Below are positions 36,247 through 44,221 of a DNA stretch of 64,000 bases, piece after piece. Source of the stretch: an uncultured Dokdonia sp. (GTDB taxonomy: Bacteria > Bacteroidota > Bacteroidia > Flavobacteriales > Flavobacteriaceae); assembly GCA_947503305.1 (NCBI GenBank), contig CANNDF010000007.1, positions 87,475 to 151,474 of the forward strand, read 5' to 3'. Each line of letters opens with the position of its first letter. Position 1 is the first letter of the stretch. Position numbers and translations under genes: made by a program. The notes below the pieces were generated by a model. That model saw only the letters and a program-made list of their open reading frames with translations. It was not told the origin of the DNA and made no database searches.

Positions 36247-36812
36247 GAATGTTTACCTACAATAGGTTTTAAATCACGAGCAAATTTGAGTTCAAATATA
36301 GAGACTAAATCGTGCATCTCTGGTTCAAAATGATAGGCGTGTAAGCGAACATCTAAGCCAAACTCTCTAGCCCAGTAAAATAGCTGCAACCCTTGCGTTC
36401 GTGCAACCTTGTAATATCCTAAATGCTGAATTACTCTTCCATAAAAGTTACGCTTCACCTTTCCTACATATAGAATACGAGAATCTTTATTATATCCTTT
36501 TTTCAAGGCAGGAACCGATTTAGAACCTTCCAGAATTTTATAAGCTCTCATACATTCCCTTACTGAGCCTGAATCCTGAGTGGAAATAATTTCAAAGAAA
36601 TATAGAACTGGACCAGTAAAATTTACCACTTCCTCGAAAAAGACTTTGTGCTCGGGTGATTTCCTTATGTCATTATCATTCCAATCTAAAAATTCGCTGC
36701 ACATAAAATCGTATTGAATATACCCAGAACTTCCATTAATCTCTACATTTTTTAAGTGGTTAGATAGTCTTCCTGCAGCTGTTTTGATTTCGTTTTCTAT
36801 TTTTTCTTTCAT
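36243..36812 (-). CDS. Second GIY-YIG-like nuclease
   Basis: A 189-residue protein from the ATG at 36812 (an upstream in-frame ATG at 36878 gives a Cys/Arg-rich, unlikely leader). VLYFFEI and RILYVGKVKRNFYGRVIQHL are the GIY and YIG parts with the conserved Arg and His; SIFELKFARDLKP supplies the glutamate. It is convergent with the previous GIY-YIG gene and faces away from the structural operon. The target is unknown; it could be a stand-alone defence nuclease. Confidence 0.75.
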   Translation of the reverse strand: MKEKIENEIKTAAGRLSNHLKNVEINGSSGYIQYDFMCSEFLDWNDNDIRKSPEHKVFFEEVVNFTGPVLYFFEIISTQDSGSVRECMRAYKILEGSKSVPALKKGYNKDSRILYVGKVKRNFYGRVIQHLGYYKVARTQGLQLFYWAREFGLDVRLHAYHFEPEMHDLVSIFELKFARDLKPIVGKHS

Positions 36813-36957
36813 AAAGCACAAAATACAATTTATATGGATTCTCGTTCCAAAGTCCCTTTCGCGACAGCGGAAAAACAACTACCTCTTCCCAACTTCGCAG
36901 TCTATCAAGGTTTAGAGACCTCGCCAAAAATTCAAAAATCAATAAACAACAAAACGA

Positions 36958-37128
36958 ATGGCAAACAACAAAGACATCGCCTGGACACCAATTCTCTATT
37001 GTGTGGGAGCAGGTATTGCTGGACTCGCATTAGGAACATTTTTGGTCGCTCCAATGGTTCAAAAGATGAAAGCAAAAAAGATAGCCGAAAACAAAAAGAA
37101 AGCTATCGCTAGTCCTACAAAAAAGTAG
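36958..37128 (+). CDS. 56-aa single-TM basic protein
   Basis: MANNKDIAWTPILYCVGAG starts a 56-residue protein with one glycine-rich transmembrane helix (about 10-34) and a Lys-rich tail (QKMKAKKIAENKKKAIA). It sits 70 bp before the candidate coat gene at 37199. The same layout, one short helix and a basic tail, recurs in many genes downstream, so it is probably a membrane component of the particle. The ATG follows an A-rich leader typical of Bacteroidota. Confidence 0.7.
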   Translation: MANNKDIAWTPILYCVGAGIAGLALGTFLVAPMVQKMKAKKIAENKKKAIASPTKK

Positions 37129-37198
37129 TGTTTAGAGACACTCGTGGACACTTTAAAAAAGTTTCATCCTGTGAATACAGGTAAAAAAGACAATTAAA

Positions 37199-38110
37199 AT
37201 GAGTGATTATAACGACGAATTAATGCGTTACGAAGAAGCTGCTGAAGATCAGTATGACGACTACGATAACGATGAATTATATGATGACGAAGAAGACGAC
37301 TTCGATTCTGGATTTGAAGGATTAGAAGACGGCTACGATGACGAGTACGAAGATGAATACGACGATTATGACGACTATGCCGATGAAGGTGAGTATGATG
37401 AAGAGGCATATGATGATTACACACGTTCAAGCATCGGGAAAATAGACCCTAACGACAGAACCTTAACGGTAGTTGTAACCAATAAATCTGGAGCAGCTGC
37501 TGAGGCGGTTATCTTTGGTGGTAACGCAGAAGCGGCACAACCCAATGGTGTCTCTGTAGATATCGAAGAGTCTAGTCATAAAGAAGTGCGAGAAGAGAGT
37601 AAATCAAATCCGTTTAAAATTGCGGGAATGAAATACTCGGTGAGTAACGCGCTTCAGTTTGACAACGTACTCCGCATTGACCGTAGAACGGCTTCTGGTT
37701 CTAAGACCACACGTGTGTATCAACCACGTAATGCAACATCTCCGCAAAACTTTACCCAGCAACTTATTGATGACGATAACTTCGAGATGGATGTTACGGG
37801 TCAGGATTCACTACGTGTAGTTGTAGAAGACGGTGTTACAGCAGTATTCACCTTCACTATCAAGGCGAGAGCAAATCTGGGTAACCTTTTAAAAGGAAGC
37901 AACGTAGCCGAACTTTCTAGAGCGCCTAGAACAACAGGATTACCGCAACTGGATTTGATTCGTAGACGCAGACCTACAGCTTTAGGCTTACGCCGTAAGC
38001 GTAAAGTAAGACGAGTACGTAGACGACCATCTCCTAGAGTGCGCTACATCCGTAAACCAGCGCCGCGTAGAAGAGTGCCTACGAGACTCGTGAGACGTAA
38101 AAGACGATAG
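37199..38110 (+). CDS. Candidate major coat protein, acidic head and basic tail
   Basis: A 303-residue protein in three parts: a Asp/Glu/Tyr-rich N-terminus (1-75), a beta-rich domain (about 80-235; LTVVVTNKSGAAAEAVIFGG, ATSPQNFTQQLIDDDNFEM, VTAVFTFTIKAR) and an Arg/Lys-rich tail (250-303; RRRPTALGLRRKRKVRRVRR). The middle domain is shared with the 528-aa propeller protein at 41525, where it is split by the propeller. A strong terminator follows directly, as expected for an abundant structural product. The tail could bind the genome. Coat function is inferred; a capsid fold has not been shown. A CCTGTGAATACAGG palindrome lies in the leader. Confidence 0.7.
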   Translation: MSDYNDELMRYEEAAEDQYDDYDNDELYDDEEDDFDSGFEGLEDGYDDEYEDEYDDYDDYADEGEYDEEAYDDYTRSSIGKIDPNDRTLTVVVTNKSGAAAEAVIFGGNAEAAQPNGVSVDIEESSHKEVREESKSNPFKIAGMKYSVSNALQFDNVLRIDRRTASGSKTTRVYQPRNATSPQNFTQQLIDDDNFEMDVTGQDSLRVVVEDGVTAVFTFTIKARANLGNLLKGSNVAELSRAPRTTGLPQLDLIRRRRPTALGLRRKRKVRRVRRRPSPRVRYIRKPAPRRRVPTRLVRRKRR

Positions 38111-38149
38111 TCTGCAACTTGCAGGCGCGACTTTGCTACCCATTACCAG

Positions 38150-38195
38150 ACAGCCAGAGTCGGTTTCCCCCAAACCATTAACTCTGGCTGTTTTT
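38150..38195 (+). terminator. Rho-independent terminator after the coat-like gene
   Basis: CAGCCAGAGT (38151-38160) pairs with ACTCTGGCTG (38181-38190), with an inner GGTTT/AAACC stem and a T5 tail. It separates the coat-like gene from the small membrane-protein operon and lets the first be transcribed at a different level. Confidence 0.88.
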
Positions 38196-38209
38196 ATATC
38201 TAAAACACT

Positions 38210-38848
38210 ATGAAGCAATCAGAAACACATAAGCTAGGACAAAATAGAATAGACTACATCGTGTATCACAATGCGAGCGCAGTATCTCATCTATTAGAGC
38301 AATACGGTTTCGAGGCTCCAAATAACCCTACACATCTTGCAGAAGCAATTAAAGAGCTTACGCGAAAGAAAGGTCGTAAGGTCATAAAGGAACTTATCCA
38401 GCTACATCCAGATAAAGAAGCAATTCTTAAACTTAATGCGCTTAAAGAAGATAACTTTTGTGGTGCGTGTAGCAACGATTCATACAATACCGAAGGTAAC
38501 TTTTGCAAAGCCTGTGGGCATTCTAACTATTCGGGAACAGGCGATGAAGACAGCTTCCTAAGCCAGTTCGAAAATTACAAAGACCGCGAGTTAGAACGGT
38601 ATTATCAAACCATTGTCAAAAAATCGAACGCAAATCCACAGGACAAAAATCTTGCGCAGGAAGTGCAAATGGTCTGGAACGAAATAAGAACCAGAAAACT
38701 CGCCCTAAAAAAAGAAGAAGCAACCCAAACTGAAACCCCAAAAAACTTTAGCATCACTAAAGATGAACTTATCCTCTTCGGAGTGGTATTTATTGCTGGT
38801 GTATTGGTAGGTCACGGTTTAAAATTCAATTTAAGTAATGTCAAATAA
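38210..38848 (+). CDS. Zinc-ribbon protein with C-terminal TM
   Basis: A 212-residue protein. A CGAC...CKACG zinc ribbon sits around residues 84-105 and one C-terminal transmembrane helix (ELILFGVVFIAGVLVGHGLK) anchors it. The N-terminal 75 residues are helical. It begins the run of small tail-anchored genes and overlaps the next by 11 bp. A palindrome-like GCTTACGCGAAAG lies within it near 38359. Role unknown; structural membrane protein suspected. Confidence 0.72.
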   Translation: MKQSETHKLGQNRIDYIVYHNASAVSHLLEQYGFEAPNNPTHLAEAIKELTRKKGRKVIKELIQLHPDKEAILKLNALKEDNFCGACSNDSYNTEGNFCKACGHSNYSGTGDEDSFLSQFENYKDRELERYYQTIVKKSNANPQDKNLAQEVQMVWNEIRTRKLALKKEEATQTETPKNFSITKDELILFGVVFIAGVLVGHGLKFNLSNVK

Positions 38849-39473
38849 ACAATCACAATACAATCAGGCGATAGATAATCTTACCTATCTGGTACTCAAC
38901 TATCCTAAGCCTGTGCAAGAACTACTTGCCGAAAGCAATGTATTCTTTCAAGGAAAACCCTCTAAAGAACAGCTTATCAATGAAGTGGTAGAACTTCTAA
39001 AGGATGGAGATTCCGCTTTCGCAAAAGCACTAGAAAGTTTAATCCAAAAGTTTTCTTCACAAGAGAATGACCAGTTCTGGGGAGCTATTGCCAAAGGTGC
39101 CGTGGGCATTTTAGGCGGATTATTCAAAAAGAAAAAACGTAGAAGCTCATCAAGTAATGCAGGTGCAGTACAAGCAGCACAAGCTAGAGCTGCTGCACAA
39201 GCGGCAGCTGCCAAAAGAGATATGGAAATGCGTATGCAACGTATGCGAGAAGAGCAAGAACGCAGGCGTCGTGAAGCGGAAGAACGTCGTAGGCGTGAAG
39301 AAGAACGCCGTCGGGAAGAAGCCAAACAAAAAGCCGAAGCAGCCAAAAAGAAAACCAATATGATGCTAATGATAGGCGGTGGAGTTGTGGTTTTAGGAAT
39401 AGGTGCTGTAGTATTAATGAAATCGGGACGTCCAGCAATGCCTTACGCACCACCGATGCAAATACCCAAATAG
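38838..39473 (+). CDS. Arg/Glu coiled-coil protein with C-terminal TM
   Basis: A 211-residue protein: a helical N-terminus (1-90), an Ala-rich link, a single alpha-helix of alternating Arg and Glu (about 130-170, RRREAEERRRREEERRREEA) and a C-terminal helix MMLMIGGGVVVLGIGAVVL near 175-195. The rigid charged helix could act as a spacer from the membrane. It ends one base before the next start. A degenerate palindrome at 39014 is read as AFAKA. Confidence 0.7.
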   Translation: MSNKQSQYNQAIDNLTYLVLNYPKPVQELLAESNVFFQGKPSKEQLINEVVELLKDGDSAFAKALESLIQKFSSQENDQFWGAIAKGAVGILGGLFKKKKRRSSSSNAGAVQAAQARAAAQAAAAKRDMEMRMQRMREEQERRRREAEERRRREEERRREEAKQKAEAAKKKTNMMLMIGGGVVVLGIGAVVLMKSGRPAMPYAPPMQIPK

Positions 39474-39474
39474 T

Positions 39475-40098
39475 ATGGTAAACACTTTTGCAATAACCGA
39501 TTACGATGTGTATCAGGATGAAGCCTTTGATAATTACAGAAGGCGACCGCGTCGCGCACATAGAAAACGTTTTTCAAAACGAAACTTTAGAAACAACCGT
39601 GTGACGCGCTACCCAAAATTAGGCAGACCACCACGAAATGTTAGGTATACAACTATAAAAAGGCGACCAAAAGTCGTGGTTAGAAAACCTAGAATTATAC
39701 GTGGGCGTCCTGTAAAGTTACCGCCTATAAAAGTTAGACCTGCATATCAAGTAAAACCTGCTGTTTTACCCAGAACTATTGTAAAACAAAAACCAGCGAT
39801 TATAAAAAAGAAGGTAAAACCTGTTGTAACGAAGAAAACACCCATCAACCACTTAATTAAAAAAACGAATCCAAAACAGGTTAAACAACCACTATCAAAA
39901 GTTTCTAAAGTTGATGTTAAGCAAATAAAAACTCAGCAACTGGAAGCCACTAAAAAAGCAATGCAGTCAGATTCAAAAAGTGGGAAGCTTATGAAAGTAG
40001 TTGCTATTGTGGGTGTAGTCGGTATTACAGGGTTTGGTATTTATAAATTCATTCAATTCAAAAAACAAAACAATGGACATATTAGCACAAGTAAATGA
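39475..40098 (+). CDS. Very basic protein with C-terminal TM
   Basis: A 207-residue protein. A short acidic/aromatic start (DYDVYQDEAFDNY) precedes 130 residues extremely rich in Arg, Lys and Pro, then one TM helix (LMKVVAIVGVVGITGFGIYK). The basic part could bind nucleic acid and the TM would fix it to a membrane, a natural genome anchor. Similar charge order occurs at 40306. It overlaps the small gene at 40073 by 26 bp. Confidence 0.72.
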   Translation: MVNTFAITDYDVYQDEAFDNYRRRPRRAHRKRFSKRNFRNNRVTRYPKLGRPPRNVRYTTIKRRPKVVVRKPRIIRGRPVKLPPIKVRPAYQVKPAVLPRTIVKQKPAIIKKKVKPVVTKKTPINHLIKKTNPKQVKQPLSKVSKVDVKQIKTQQLEATKKAMQSDSKSGKLMKVVAIVGVVGITGFGIYKFIQFKKQNNGHISTSK

Positions 40099-40300
40099 AA
40101 CGGACACCGAGCAAGCAGGAGATATTAATGATGGCTTTTTAAGTGCATCTATAAAAAACGTAGGGGAAGGTAAAGCTTTAGTTAACGGTGTTGTTTTGAT
40201 TCCTGGCGAAGCAAAAGGTTACCCTTTTGTAGGTAAAGGTTACAAGAAAATCTCCTACGACCCAGGTGCTTCTACTTTACGAATAATGGCAATCTATTAA
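40073..40300 (+). CDS. 75-aa beta-rich protein
   Basis: Starts at the ATG 40073 (MDILAQVNETDTEQ); an upstream frame extension overlaps the basic gene too far. The body SASIKNVGEGKALVNGVVLI is a small beta domain like phage spike or minor coat proteins, with no membrane segment. It lies between two TM-basic genes, so it is likely a soluble particle component. Confidence 0.65.
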   Translation: MDILAQVNETDTEQAGDINDGFLSASIKNVGEGKALVNGVVLIPGEAKGYPFVGKGYKKISYDPGASTLRIMAIY

Positions 40301-40305
40301 GGCTT

Positions 40306-40773
40306 ATGATTACAGGAGAAACAGAACAATTACTCGATGACCATTTTCTAGAAGATTATGACGACTTTTTTGGGAATAAAAAGAAACGTCGTGCTCGTAG
40401 AGCGGCTCGCAAAGCAAAACGATTGCAACGCAGAACCATAAGACGTTCAGCACCTAAACGCATTGAACGTCGAGCGAAACGAAAACAGTTTTTTAAAGAT
40501 GTTGGTCAGGTATATAATGACATAGGAGGCGCAACAGCTATAGGTGCGGCCATTGACTCGTTTACAAGACCAAAGTTACCTTCAGATTATAGCGCTAATA
40601 CTTCGGAACCGATTTCTGATTATTCAATAGATGTAGGCGCTCCTACAGAATCTGAAGAAGAAAAGAAAGGCATCCCAACGGTGGTATATGTATTAGGTGG
40701 TGTAGTCGTCGTTGGTGTTATTGGACTAGCTGTAATGAGTAGTCAAAAGAACAAATCTTATCAATCCTACTAA
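40306..40773 (+). CDS. Acidic-then-arginine-rich protein with C-terminal TM
   Basis: A 155-residue protein. An acidic DDHFLEDYDDFFG start leads directly into an Arg/Lys block (KKKRRARRAARKAKRLQRR), then a disordered Ser/Glu part and a TM helix TVVYVLGGVVVVGVIGLAV. The plan repeats that of 39475-40098, suggesting related roles as membrane-bound DNA-binding proteins. It ends exactly where the GTG start of the protease-like gene begins. Confidence 0.7.
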   Translation: MITGETEQLLDDHFLEDYDDFFGNKKKRRARRAARKAKRLQRRTIRRSAPKRIERRAKRKQFFKDVGQVYNDIGGATAIGAAIDSFTRPKLPSDYSANTSEPISDYSIDVGAPTESEEEKKGIPTVVYVLGGVVVVGVIGLAVMSSQKNKSYQSY

Positions 40774-41532
40774 GTGATAACAACGATACCATCAAATAAA
40801 GAGCGCTTTCGTATTCGGCTAACGGTTTTGGCCCTAATGCCTTTTCAGTTAGGTATTCGTGTGTACGACCCTAGATATGCCAATTCCTATTATTTCCGAA
40901 GAAAGGCAGCTTTCGCGAAAGCGGGAATTCAAAGAGAATTTATCATCTCACTTCCAGTTTCTCCAGAAGTCTTGGAAATGGAAGTTTTTGATAAAAATGC
41001 GCCAGATGATGATGCGTTTGAGATTGTAAATGTAAAGATTGAAAAAATGAAACCTGTAGAGATGTGGGCTATAGATGACCAACATCGTTATTTGGAATTT
41101 GCAATACAATTTGCTCAAAAAGCAGGTTATGTACCACCTGGATTTTACGATAGTACAGACCACGAGTTTTTGTTTCAGTATTTGCCTAAAATTACTGATG
41201 CTTTTGGTGGCGAACTGGTAACACCAGCGAGAACACATCGTAAAATGCCCAGAGTTCAAATTTCACAACGATTATTTAAGTCGTACACCATTCCTATACG
41301 TGTTGCCATTTTAGCTCACGAAGGATGCCATTGGTTCTTAAATACCCGTAGCCAAACGACTGCAGATTTATGCGGGATGAAACAATACTTAGATTATGGT
41401 TTTCCAACCATCGAAGCCGTTTACGCGGTGACGAAAGTCTTCGGTAAAAATCCTGAAATGGTAGGTGCATCCCAAATAGAACGCACTAAAGATGTCATCA
41501 ACTTTATAGAAAATTACAGAGTAAATGCGTAG
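40774..41532 (+). CDS. HExxH metalloprotease-like protein
   Basis: A 252-residue protein starting with GTG directly after the previous stop. ILAHEGCHWFLNT contains H182-E183-x2-H186, the zincin motif, followed by TADLCGMKQYLDYG in which D could be the third ligand. The N-terminus is beta-rich (RLTVLALMPFQLGIRVYD). It has no signal peptide. Among coat and membrane genes it could be a maturation protease or act on the envelope. A palindrome copy at 40908 is read as AFAKA. It overlaps the propeller gene by 8 bp. Confidence 0.72.
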   Translation: MITTIPSNKERFRIRLTVLALMPFQLGIRVYDPRYANSYYFRRKAAFAKAGIQREFIISLPVSPEVLEMEVFDKNAPDDDAFEIVNVKIEKMKPVEMWAIDDQHRYLEFAIQFAQKAGYVPPGFYDSTDHEFLFQYLPKITDAFGGELVTPARTHRKMPRVQISQRLFKSYTIPIRVAILAHEGCHWFLNTRSQTTADLCGMKQYLDYGFPTIEAVYAVTKVFGKNPEMVGASQIERTKDVINFIENYRVNA

Positions 41533-43111
41533 CACAAGATTTAACTGGTTAGAGAAGCAAAAGGCTATAAACAGCTTCTACAAAAAACTACAAAAGGATA
41601 CCGAGGTTACGCAAATTACCGTAACTAATCATACCGACGACATACGAAAAGTATGCCTCTGGGGAGCTAATGCCTGTCTCCCACTTACAGACCCAATGCA
41701 AATAGAACGTTCATTTACTAAAGAAGTATTGGTTCAAAAACATCCACAAGGCGTGATTTATAATGCAGTAAATGACGCGTTTTACTGCATTAATCAGCTT
41801 TCGGATTCTGTATCGGTAATAAGTAGTATTGGTGATGTAATTACCACTATCGATTTATCAAAAAATCCAATAGCTTCTGAAGGCGAAGGTAGTGGTCCTG
41901 CAAGGTTAGCTAATTCTAAATTTAATCTATTGCCAGGAGCCATAAGTCCTTCTGCAATTACTGTAAATTCAAATGAAGACAGTTTAGAATATGGAACTGT
42001 AGCGGTTGCTTGCTCCGTCTCAAATGAAGTGGTTTTCATTTCTCCAAAGAATGAAATCATTGAAAGAAGCAATACTGATGTAAGACCTGTTGATGTTGTT
42101 TTTAACCCAGTCGATGGTTGTTATTATACAGCAAATATTACTTCTGGTACGATAACTAAAATCTGCGCACTCAAGCGAGCCAATAACCTACCGCGTGTAG
42201 AAGGCGTAAAATCTTTAGGCGTTGACACGAATACTGGAGATTTATTCGTCCACGCGATTACTGAAGGCAGAATTAACGTTTATGACCTTATAGGGAATCT
42301 TAAAAATAGTGTTGGAGCGACCAGAGAAGAGAGCATCTATTTTGCGTTTAATCCAGAAAACGGATTGATGTATATATCCTTTTATGAAGGTAAAACTGTG
42401 CTTTTGTATGATGCTGTACAATCCAAAACTATTACAAAAATACCATTGCGTAAAAGTCCATCAGTTATGGCATTTAATCCTCATAATAGCTTAATGTATG
42501 TAGGATGTACTGAAAATCAAACGGTAACAAGAATTACTACTGCAAACGAAATTCAAGATGTAATTAAGTTACCTGGTTTTACAAGTCATATAGCAATAAG
42601 TTCAAAGGAAGATGTTAGTGCTGTGAGCGATACTGAAAGTGATACCGTTACTATCACAGGAAACCAAAGTAGCCCGACGGTTACTGTCAATGATGAGTAT
42701 TACGAATATCGTGAAGACTTCCAGCACAATCCAGCACTAATTTCACATCTAAAAATTGTGGCTTCAGGAGAAGACCGTATTAATGCATTACAGCTCATTG
42801 AAAAATCGGTTGCTGGTAAAGAGACGTGTCAGACGCTTTCATTGGGTAACCATCAAAGTCCACAAAACTTTGGGAATATTTCTGAGGTCTTTGATATTGA
42901 TGGAGACATCATTGACGGGCATTCTATTTGGTGCTTTAAAATCAATCCTAAACAAGTGGTAACCTTCTTGATATACCACAAACAATTTGAGATGTACAGC
43001 GTACTTCCCGAAAAATCAAAAATATCTACTGGCGTGCAAATGAGTAAAGGCATACCAGCATCGTGGCTCGAATACAACGAAAATGAGCCACCAGATGACA
43101 CAACTTATTAA
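41525..43111 (+). CDS. Beta-propeller inserted in the coat-like domain
   Basis: A 528-residue protein. Residues 25-55 (ITVTNHTDDIRKVCLWGANA) and about 400-510 (NPALISHLKIV, then SPQNFGNISEVFDIDGD, then VVTFLIYHK) match the 303-aa coat-like protein (VVVTNKSGAAAEAVIFGGNA; NPFKIAGMKYS; SPQNFTQQLIDDDNFEM). Between them lie six or seven YncE/Vgb-like propeller blades (GVIYNAVNDAFYCINQLSDS, FNPENGLMYISFYEGKTVLL). So the paralogue carries a propeller in a loop, like a spike or receptor-binding variant. No signal peptide. Confidence 0.78.
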   Translation: MRSTRFNWLEKQKAINSFYKKLQKDTEVTQITVTNHTDDIRKVCLWGANACLPLTDPMQIERSFTKEVLVQKHPQGVIYNAVNDAFYCINQLSDSVSVISSIGDVITTIDLSKNPIASEGEGSGPARLANSKFNLLPGAISPSAITVNSNEDSLEYGTVAVACSVSNEVVFISPKNEIIERSNTDVRPVDVVFNPVDGCYYTANITSGTITKICALKRANNLPRVEGVKSLGVDTNTGDLFVHAITEGRINVYDLIGNLKNSVGATREESIYFAFNPENGLMYISFYEGKTVLLYDAVQSKTITKIPLRKSPSVMAFNPHNSLMYVGCTENQTVTRITTANEIQDVIKLPGFTSHIAISSKEDVSAVSDTESDTVTITGNQSSPTVTVNDEYYEYREDFQHNPALISHLKIVASGEDRINALQLIEKSVAGKETCQTLSLGNHQSPQNFGNISEVFDIDGDIIDGHSIWCFKINPKQVVTFLIYHKQFEMYSVLPEKSKISTGVQMSKGIPASWLEYNENEPPDDTTY

Positions 43112-43532
43112 TATCGCCTTAAGCCAATACGGAGTTACAGAAACTATAGGTAACCAACATAATCCACGTGTTCTTAATTATTTTAAAGAGATTGGTCATA
43201 CTTGGGTCACTACGGATGAAACTGCTTGGTGTTCTGCCTTTATAAATTGGGTAGCTCATAAAGCCAATGTGGAACGAAGCCATAAACTTACGGCTCGCTC
43301 TTGGTTAAAGGTAGGCACTAAAATCAAAGAACCTGAACTCAACGATGTTGTCATATTCTGGCGGCATAAAAAGTCGAGCTGGAAAGGTCACGTCGGTCTT
43401 TTTATAGGCTATACCGAAGACAAAAAACACATCTACGTCTTAGGTGGAAATCAGAACAATCAAGTCAACATCAAAACCTATCCAACCTATCGTTTGTTGG
43501 GCATTAGACGTTTACAACCAATTAATTTTTAA
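43083..43532 (+). CDS. CHAP/NlpC-like peptidoglycan peptidase (TIGR02594-like)
   Basis: A 149-residue cysteine peptidase. TAWCSAFINW puts the nucleophile at C50, KGHVGLFIG the histidine at H103, and LGGNQNNQV the third polar residue. It should cut peptide cross-links or the amide bond of peptidoglycan. It overlaps the propeller gene by 29 bp (a shorter start at 43095 is also possible). With the glucosaminidase and M15 proteins it makes this region rich in wall enzymes: entry or lysis. Confidence 0.85.
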   Translation: MSHQMTQLINIALSQYGVTETIGNQHNPRVLNYFKEIGHTWVTTDETAWCSAFINWVAHKANVERSHKLTARSWLKVGTKIKEPELNDVVIFWRHKKSSWKGHVGLFIGYTEDKKHIYVLGGNQNNQVNIKTYPTYRLLGIRRLQPINF

Positions 43533-43543
43533 ATCTAAAAGAA

Positions 43544-44038
43544 ATGGAAAAAATAGATTATCTCATCATACAAAGTACTGACACAGGCGAAAATAAAGAC
43601 TTTGGAAAAGAAGTTATCATTAAGAAACATACAGGTTCAAAACGCGATGGTGGTTTTGGATGGAACCGTCCAGGTATCGATTACTTGATACCGCAAGATG
43701 GCGCTTTGCAAACCATTATCAATGAAGCTAGTCCAACAACTACCGATTTATGGGGCATCTCCCACGGTAAAAAAGGTATCACAGGCATTGCAAAGCATAT
43801 TGCTTATGTAGGTGGCAGAACACTCAAAGAAGCTTGGGATAAAGACACGCGTACCGATGAACAAAAAGCCACGCTTGAGGCTATTGTAAAGTTCTATATA
43901 CTGCGCTTTCCAGATATCATCATTGCAGGATTTAATGAAATTCCCGCAAAAGCAGATGAAGATAATCCTGGATTTGAAGTTGCAGAGTGGCTACGTGAAT
44001 TAGAGATTCCTGAGCATAACATTTTCAAAAAAAAGTAG
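43544..44038 (+). CDS. T7-lysozyme-like amidase fold lacking the zinc ligands
   Basis: A 164-residue protein that aligns from end to end with phage T7 lysozyme (N-acetylmuramoyl-L-alanine amidase): IDYLIIQST with IDAIFVHCS, ISHGKKG with GSHAKGY, AGFNEIPAK with the AHHEVAPKAC region, and NPGFEVAEWL with CPSFDLKRWW. The three known zinc ligands (H17, H122, C130) correspond to Q10, F130/N131 and N141, so catalysis is unlikely; K136 is kept. It may bind the wall or be a structural derivative. Zero-gap with the next start. The alignment is by eye. Confidence 0.68.
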   Translation: MEKIDYLIIQSTDTGENKDFGKEVIIKKHTGSKRDGGFGWNRPGIDYLIPQDGALQTIINEASPTTTDLWGISHGKKGITGIAKHIAYVGGRTLKEAWDKDTRTDEQKATLEAIVKFYILRFPDIIIAGFNEIPAKADEDNPGFEVAEWLRELEIPEHNIFKKK

Positions 44039-44221
44039 ATGAAAACGATACTCACTTTAGGTGTAGGTTTTTGGCTGGGTAGGCAGATGTATGTCAACTA
44101 TGATAAACGAACTGCACTCAAAAAAGAAGCACAGCTCAAAGCACGTCTTCAGAAGTTTCTGGAGGACAATGATTTTAGTAAAGCCGAAAGTAAAAAACAA
44201 ACCCATCGCATCGTAGGATAA
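44039..44221 (+). CDS. 60-aa single-TM basic protein
   Basis: MKTILTLGVGFWLGRQMYVN begins a 60-residue protein with one short N-terminal hydrophobic helix and a long Lys/Glu-rich tail. It abuts the previous stop and overlaps the next start by one base. Same plan as the 56-aa gene at 36958. A probable membrane component; unknown role. Confidence 0.65.
   Translation: MKTILTLGVGFWLGRQMYVNYDKRTALKKEAQLKARLQKFLEDNDFSKAESKKQTHRIVG

Noticed and set aside
37194..37430. His/Arg-rich minus-strand frame opposite the coat-like gene
   Set aside because: It is the complement of the Asp/Glu-rich stretch of a well-supported gene; composition is an artefact.
38948..39561. Long minus-strand frames opposite the Arg/Glu coiled coil gene
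   Set aside because: They are shadows of repeated GAA/CGT codons and are Ser/Leu/Arg-rich without any domain.
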